A stretch of DNA of 64,000 nt, from positions 2,790,001 to 2,854,000 of the forward strand of contig OZ255707.1 of the NCBI GenBank assembly GCA_965277075.1, in the 5' to 3' direction. Origin of the DNA: Lustribacter sp965277075 (GTDB lineage Bacteria; Vulcanimicrobiota; Vulcanimicrobiia; Vulcanimicrobiales; Vulcanimicrobiaceae). The notes below the pieces were generated by a model. That model ran no database searches, was not told the DNA's origin, and saw only the letters and a program-made list of their open reading frames with translations. Numbering within the stretch: position 1 is the stretch's first letter; each line of letters starts with the position of its first letter. The position numbers and the translations under genes were made by a program. This document shows positions 59,716 to 64,000 of the stretch, piece by piece.

Positions 59716-60743
59716 CCGCGATCGATCTGCCGGCAGCATCCGGGCCGGTTCCCGCGCCCTCGTCGCGCGCGCGGCGCGTCTTCGCGCAAAGCAGCCGCTG
59801 GCGTTGGGAAGAGATTGCCTTCTGGCTGCTGGCGGTCGCGAGCATCTTCGCGTTTCAAACGCATCTGGTGCTCATCGCGCAAGTGCTGATCACCGGACTC
59901 TTCGCGCTCTCGTTCGATCTGCTCGTCGGGTACTCGGGAATTCCGTCGCTCGGCCATGCCGCGTTCTTCGGCCTGGGTGCCTACACGGCGGGATTGCTCG
60001 CGCACGCGGGCTGGGGCGAACCGGTCAGCGGATTGCTCGCGGCAGCGGTCGTCGCGGGACTTTTCGGACTGCTCTTGAGCGTCGTCGTGTCGCGCCTGAC
60101 CGGGATTGCGCTGATCATGATCACGCTCGGCGTCGGTCTGTTGCTCTACGCCGCCGCGCACAGCGCGCGCGAGCTGACCGGCGGCGACGACGGACTTTCC
60201 GGAATCACGATGTGGCCGCTGCTCGGGGCGTTCCCGTTCGACTTCTACGGGCGTACCGCTGTCGCGTATACGCTCGTCGTCGTGTTCTTGCTCTATCTGG
60301 TCGCACGCCGTATCGTGAATTCGCCGTTCGGCCTCGAACTCAAAGGCATTCGCGAAAACGTGCGTCGCATTCCGGCCATCGGCGTACCGCTGCGCTACCG
60401 GTACATGGTCGCGTTCACGGTGTCGGCGGCACTTGCCGGGGTTGCGGGCGGACTGCTCGCGCAAATCACGCAGACCGTCGCATTGAGTTCGCTCAGCTTC
60501 GACCGGTCGGCATCGGTACTCATCATGGTGATGATCGGCGGGATGGGAACCCTGATCGGCGCGCTGGCCGGTGCCGCGGCGTACATGATCGCGCAAGATC
60601 GGCTGGCCGATCTCAATCCGGTGTATTGGAACTTTTATGTCGGGTTGCTGCTGGTGCTTTTCGTTCTCTTCGCGCGCGGGGGACTCGTCGGCGGCGCTGA
60701 CCGGCTGATCGCGTGGATCGCGTCGAAACGCCGTGCGAATTGA
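59712..60743 (+). CDS. livM: Branched-chain amino acid/aromatic ABC permease LivM
   Basis: 343 residues from ATG 59712 (ATGA overlap). LLVGYSGIPSLGHAAFFGLG AYTAG is the LivM hallmark; GLELKGIRENVRRIPAIGVP is the ATPase-contact loop. About ten helices, followed by a short C-terminal tail. Confidence 0.93.
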   Translation: MTAIDLPAASGPVPAPSSRARRVFAQSSRWRWEEIAFWLLAVASIFAFQTHLVLIAQVLITGLFALSFDLLVGYSGIPSLGHAAFFGLGAYTAGLLAHAGWGEPVSGLLAAAVVAGLFGLLLSVVVSRLTGIALIMITLGVGLLLYAAAHSARELTGGDDGLSGITMWPLLGAFPFDFYGRTAVAYTLVVVFLLYLVARRIVNSPFGLELKGIRENVRRIPAIGVPLRYRYMVAFTVSAALAGVAGGLLAQITQTVALSSLSFDRSASVLIMVMIGGMGTLIGALAGAAAYMIAQDRLADLNPVYWNFYVGLLLVLFVLFARGGLVGGADRLIAWIASKRRAN

Positions 60744-61492
60744 CCGCCGACGCACTGCATACCGTCGAGTTGTGCAAGAATTTCGGCGCGCTGCGCGTGA
60801 CGAACAACGTCAACTTCCGCATGCCGCGCGGCTGCCGGCATGCGTTGATCGGACCGAACGGTTCGGGAAAGACGACGTTGATCAACTTGCTCGGCGGCGC
60901 GCTCGCGCCGACGAGCGGGAAGATCGTTTTGGGCGGCGACGACGTCACCCGTTTCACGCAAGATCGTCGCGTCGTGCGCGGGCTCACGCGAACGTTCCAG
61001 GTCAACGCGCTCTTCCCGCAGCTCACGCCGATCGAAGCGGTAACGATGGTCGTCGCCCAACGGCGTGGTATCGGCGGCTCGCTCTGGCGCAGCCTCAAAG
61101 CTTCGCATGACGCGATCGATGAGGCGTACGCGATCCTCAAGACGATGCACCTCGCCGACGACTGCGATCGTCCGACGGCGCAACTCGCCTACGGCCGCCA
61201 ACGGCTGCTCGAGATTGCGCTCGCGCTCGCGACGAAGCCGACCGTGCTGTTGCTCGACGAGCCTGCGGCCGGCGTCCCGCAACAGCAGAGCGGCGAGATT
61301 CTCGCGGTGATTTCGGCGCTGCCCGACGACATCGCGGTACTCTTCATCGAACACGACATCGATTTGGTGTTTCGGTTCGCCGAACGCATCACGGTGCTCG
61401 TCGCCGGCAAGATCTTGTGCGAGGGAACGCCCGCCGAGATCGCGGCGGACCCCGAAGTGCGGCGTATTTATCTGGGTGACGCCGTTGTCTGA
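60740..61492 (+). CDS. livG: ABC transporter ATPase LivG
   Basis: About 250 residues from TTG 60740 (overlapping the LivM stop); GTG 60713 is the alternative start. Walker A GPNGSGKTTLINLLGGAL, LAYGRQRLLEIALALATKPT (LSYG-type signature), Walker B VLLLDEPAAGVPQQQ and the H-loop VLFIEHDIDLVFRFAERITV. In most LivG the segment after Walker B reads GMNPxE; here it is GVPQQQ, a small variation. Confidence 0.92.
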   Translation: MTADALHTVELCKNFGALRVTNNVNFRMPRGCRHALIGPNGSGKTTLINLLGGALAPTSGKIVLGGDDVTRFTQDRRVVRGLTRTFQVNALFPQLTPIEAVTMVVAQRRGIGGSLWRSLKASHDAIDEAYAILKTMHLADDCDRPTAQLAYGRQRLLEIALALATKPTVLLLDEPAAGVPQQQSGEILAVISALPDDIAVLFIEHDIDLVFRFAERITVLVAGKILCEGTPAEIAADPEVRRIYLGDAVV

Positions 61493-62240
61493 TTCGTTGC
61501 TGCACGTCGAAGCGATCACGGCCGGCTACGGTGAAGGCACCGTTCTGCACGACGTGAGTTTGCGCGTGGACGCGGGCGAATCGCTGGCGGTGCTCGGTCG
61601 CAACGGTGTTGGAAAAACGACGTTGATGCTGTGTCTGCTCGGGCATCTGCCGCTGCGCGCCGGGACGATCCGTTTGCGCGGGGACGACATCACGCATGCC
61701 ACGCCGTACGCTCGCGTCGACCGCGGCCTAGGTTGGGTGCCGCAAGGGCGCGCGTGTTTTCCGTCGCTCACGGTCGACGAGCATCTGGTCGTGGCGGCGC
61801 GCAAGGGGCCCTGGAATCGTGACCGCGTGTATGAACTCTTCCCGCGCTTACGCGAGCGCATCAAAAACATGGGCAATCAGCTCTCGGGCGGCGAGCAGCA
61901 GATGCTCGCCATCGGGCGCGCGCTCATGACGAATCCGGCGATTCTCATCCTCGACGAACCGCTCGAGGGGCTCGCGCCCGTGATCGTCGCGGAGGTCTCG
62001 AACACCCTGCGCCAACTCGTGCGCGATGAGGGCACCACGTTGATCCTCGTCGAGCAGCGTGCCGCGTTCGCGCTGGAACTCACGACGAACGCGGTCGTCC
62101 TGGAACGCGGGCGTATCAGCCACGCGTCTTCGTCGGCGTCGCTGGCGGCCGACGAGGCGATTCTCGACCGCACGATCGGCATGCGCAAACTGCACGAAAC
62201 CGCCAGCGAACTCGCGGCGGACGCAGCCGCGATTTCATAG
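61476..62240 (+). CDS. livF: ABC transporter ATPase LivF
   Basis: 254 residues from GTG 61476, overlapping livG by 17 bases. GRNGVGKTTLMLCLLGHL, LSGGEQQMLAIGRALMTNPA, LILDEPLEGLAPVIVAEVSN and LVEQRAAFALELTTNAVVLE. Completes the LivHMGF importer; no binding protein is in this operon, so it probably pairs with a distant one (23912 or 34259). Confidence 0.93.
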   Translation: MTPLSDSLLHVEAITAGYGEGTVLHDVSLRVDAGESLAVLGRNGVGKTTLMLCLLGHLPLRAGTIRLRGDDITHATPYARVDRGLGWVPQGRACFPSLTVDEHLVVAARKGPWNRDRVYELFPRLRERIKNMGNQLSGGEQQMLAIGRALMTNPAILILDEPLEGLAPVIVAEVSNTLRQLVRDEGTTLILVEQRAAFALELTTNAVVLERGRISHASSSASLAADEAILDRTIGMRKLHETASELAADAAAIS

Positions 62241-62258
62241 CGAACGAAGGGTACCGCA

Positions 62259-63587
62259 ATGCTCGAAGAATCCAAGAACGAACTGCTGACGCGCGTCGGC
62301 GCCGGTACGCCGATGGGTGATCTCCTACGACGGTATTGGATGCCGATTGCGGGCGCCTCCGAGTTCGACCGAACACCGGTCAAGAACGTGCGCGTGATGG
62401 GCGAATCGCTCGTTCTGTATCGCGATCTTGCGGGAACGTACGGCTTGGTCGACCGGCAGTGCCCGCATCGGCGCGCCGACCTCTCGTACGGTTTCGTCGA
62501 GGCCTGCGGTATCCGGTGCAACTATCATGGCTGGCGATTCGACGAGACCGGCCGCTGCGTCGAGCAGCCCTTCGAAGACGTTGCGAATCCCGACGCCCGT
62601 TTTCGCGACAAAGTTCGCATCGCATCGTACCCGGTCGAAGAGCGGGCCGGACTGATCTGGGCGTATCTCGGTCCGCGACCCGCGCCGCTGGTGCCGAACT
62701 ACGAGCCGTTCGAGTGGGCGAACGGCTTTCGTCAGATCGTGATCTCCGAGGTACCGTGCAACTGGCTACAGGCACAAGAGAACTCGATCGATCCCGTTCA
62801 CTTCGAGTGGATGCACCGCAACTGGAGCGTACGCCTCAACGGCGCGTCCGGCCCGTACGCGCCGCGTCACGTCAAGGTGGGCTTCGATGAGTTCGAGCAC
62901 GGCTTCACCTACAAGCGCGTCACCGAAGATACCGACGAAAACGACATTCTGTGGAAAATTGGTCGCGTGTGTCTGTGGCCCAACGCGCTCTTCACCGGCG
63001 ATCACTTCGAATGGCGCGTCCCGATCGACGACGAGAACATGCTTAGCGTGACATGGCACTTCGCGCGCGTGCCGAACGATCGCGAGCCGTTCGTGCAAGC
63101 GTCGATTCCGACGTGGTACGGTCCGATCAAAGATGAAGCGACGGGCCGCTGGATCACGACGCACGTGATGAATCAGGATTTCGTCGCGTGGGTCGGTCAG
63201 GGACGCGTATCGGACCGTCAGAACGAACATCTCGGTTTGAGCGATCGGGGTGTCATTCTCATTCGGAAGCGGTTTGCGGAGGAGCTCGAACGCGTTAAGC
63301 GCGGCGAAGATCCGAAAGCCATCGTGCGCGATCCGGGCGCGAACGCACCGATCCGCTTACCGGTCGCGAACCGCAGTTGGCTCGTCGACGGTCTTTCGCG
63401 CGCCGAGTTCGAAGCGAACCCGGTTGCCGGTGCGCGGCGCTATCCCTTTCAAGCAGGACAGCCGGATGATATCCGCCGCGCGTACGACGAAGCGATGGGT
63501 TTCGCTTCACCGCCGCCGCCCATCGAGTCGGTCTTGGGTTCGCTCGCGGCTCGCGCGGCCGCGGTCAAACGGTCAACGCCCGTCTAG
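62259..63587 (+). CDS. Rieske aromatic-ring oxygenase (phthalate 4,5-dioxygenase-like)
   Basis: 442 residues from ATG 62259, with GAAGG about 8 bases before. Rieske site CPHRRADLSYGFVEACGIRC NYHGWRF (C-x-H, then C-x2-H). Iron motif ENSIDPVHFEWMHRNWSVRL (D-xx-H-xxxx-H). The N-terminus (MLEESKNELLTRVGAGTPMG) and C-terminal PFQAGQPDDIRRAYDEAMGF are like OphA2/Pht3-type oxygenases. It follows the LivHMGF importer, supporting a transported aromatic acid as substrate. A reductase is not seen. Confidence 0.9.
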   Translation: MLEESKNELLTRVGAGTPMGDLLRRYWMPIAGASEFDRTPVKNVRVMGESLVLYRDLAGTYGLVDRQCPHRRADLSYGFVEACGIRCNYHGWRFDETGRCVEQPFEDVANPDARFRDKVRIASYPVEERAGLIWAYLGPRPAPLVPNYEPFEWANGFRQIVISEVPCNWLQAQENSIDPVHFEWMHRNWSVRLNGASGPYAPRHVKVGFDEFEHGFTYKRVTEDTDENDILWKIGRVCLWPNALFTGDHFEWRVPIDDENMLSVTWHFARVPNDREPFVQASIPTWYGPIKDEATGRWITTHVMNQDFVAWVGQGRVSDRQNEHLGLSDRGVILIRKRFAEELERVKRGEDPKAIVRDPGANAPIRLPVANRSWLVDGLSRAEFEANPVAGARRYPFQAGQPDDIRRAYDEAMGFASPPPPIESVLGSLAARAAAVKRSTPV

Positions 63588-64000
63588 GTTCGCAGAGTAG
63601 CGTGGCGTGAGGTGTAGGTAGAACGCGCTCATCGCCGGCCGGTACTGCGCCATCGTCGCCTTATTCATGTCGACTTGCGGTTTCGCGTCGGCCGGTAGCA
63701 GCGAAAGATACGGTGTCGCCGCGATCGTCGCGGCGAATTCGTCGTGGGCGGCGGCGAGCGTCTGCGGCGAGGTCATCAGATCGAGGATCGCATCGGCCAA
63801 CGCTTTGGCGCCGACGACTTCACCCTTATGTGCGATTGAATTCACCGGCGTGACACCGGCCTGCCAGTTGTGATACTGGATTCCCGGCACACTTGCCGGA
63901 AAGTTGAACGGCACCGCGGGCACGACCCACGACACGTCGCCGTTATCGTTGGACGATGCGCTCTGCGGCCGGCCGCCGAGCGGCGTGACGGCCGTCTTCA
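63573..64000 (-). CDS. M20-family amidohydrolase, C-terminal part
   Basis: The frame is open to the window end (first complete codon ends at 63998). NDNGDVSWVVPAVPFNFPAS, then IQYHNWQAGVTPVNSIAHKG (His of the metal site and KG motif), AKALADAILDLMTSPQTLAA. This is the carboxy-terminal portion of an AbgB-like M20D aminoacylase/amidohydrolase. It is convergent with the Rieske gene (15-base overlap). The N-terminal half is outside the window. Confidence 0.78.
   Translation of the reverse strand, partial: KTAVTPLGGRPQSASSNDNGDVSWVVPAVPFNFPASVPGIQYHNWQAGVTPVNSIAHKGEVVGAKALADAILDLMTSPQTLAAAHDEFAATIAATPYLSLLPADAKPQVDMNKATMAQYRPAMSAFYLHLTPRYSANLDGR

Noticed and set aside
1..64000. CRISPR arrays or prophage structural genes
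   Set aside because: No regularly spaced direct repeats of suitable length, and no capsid, terminase or tail-like protein was recognised.

Overview
This is a GC-rich bacterial chromosome segment with tightly packed genes. Many start at GTG, and neighbours often overlap by 1 to 4 bases (ATGA, GTGA, TGATG). Housekeeping genes (uvrA, NAD-dependent DNA ligase, enolase, ndk, acpS, birA, nnr) sit among many catabolic genes. No 16S rRNA is present, so taxonomy cannot be fixed. The mix of protocatechuate meta-cleavage genes, Rieske oxygenases, PaoABC-type oxidoreductase and tandem NAGPA-domain proteins would fit a poorly characterised soil lineage; Eremiobacterota or a similar phylum is only a guess.

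Layout: 1-3755 holds carbohydrate genes (SDR, GH130-like, GT-C mannosyltransferase, phosphoesterase). 3756-7083 holds a sigma-factor remnant, the first copy of a CTAG-flanked repeat, three Crp/Fnr paralogs and a STAS protein. 7084-16351 is a surface-polysaccharide block: two polysaccharide deacetylases, two NAGPA phosphodiester glycosidases (one with an AsmA-like N-terminus), a GH38 alpha-mannosidase and a HAD phosphatase. 16360-32375 is mostly housekeeping, interrupted by an LLM flavoprotein, a Liv-type binding protein, a Rieske oxygenase, an archaemetzincin and a LigB-like dioxygenase. Two tRNA genes (CAT and TTC) lie at 32415-32660. A visibly more AT-rich accessory block (about 32661-42438) follows, with a decayed gene, DUF892, two binding proteins, a methyltransferase, two FAD monooxygenases, an IclR regulator and a class II aldolase.

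From 42439 onward come a Xre/RES toxin-antitoxin pair, an ACT protein, a lipoprotein glycosidase, a Tat-exported PaoABC-like molybdenum oxidoreductase, the second repeat copy, DUF3175, DUF72, a ligC-ligB-ligA protocatechuate 4,5-cleavage operon, the third repeat copy, an orphan RNase A-like CdiA-CT toxin with a CdiI_2 immunity protein, a TPR/ATP-grasp protein, an amidohydrolase, and a LysR-LivHMGF-Rieske operon.

Taken together the window reads as a capacity to import aromatic acids (LivHMGF plus scattered binding proteins), hydroxylate them (two Rieske oxygenases, three flavoprotein monooxygenases) and open the ring at protocatechuate (LigAB, LigC). The most unusual signals are three copies of a roughly 165-bp inverted-repeat element whose CTAG ends coincide with stop codons, two copies of a 15-bp TGAAA-N5-TTTCA palindrome that may be IclR operators in the accessory block, the orphan contact-dependent toxin/immunity pair, and the TPR/ATP-grasp fusion.
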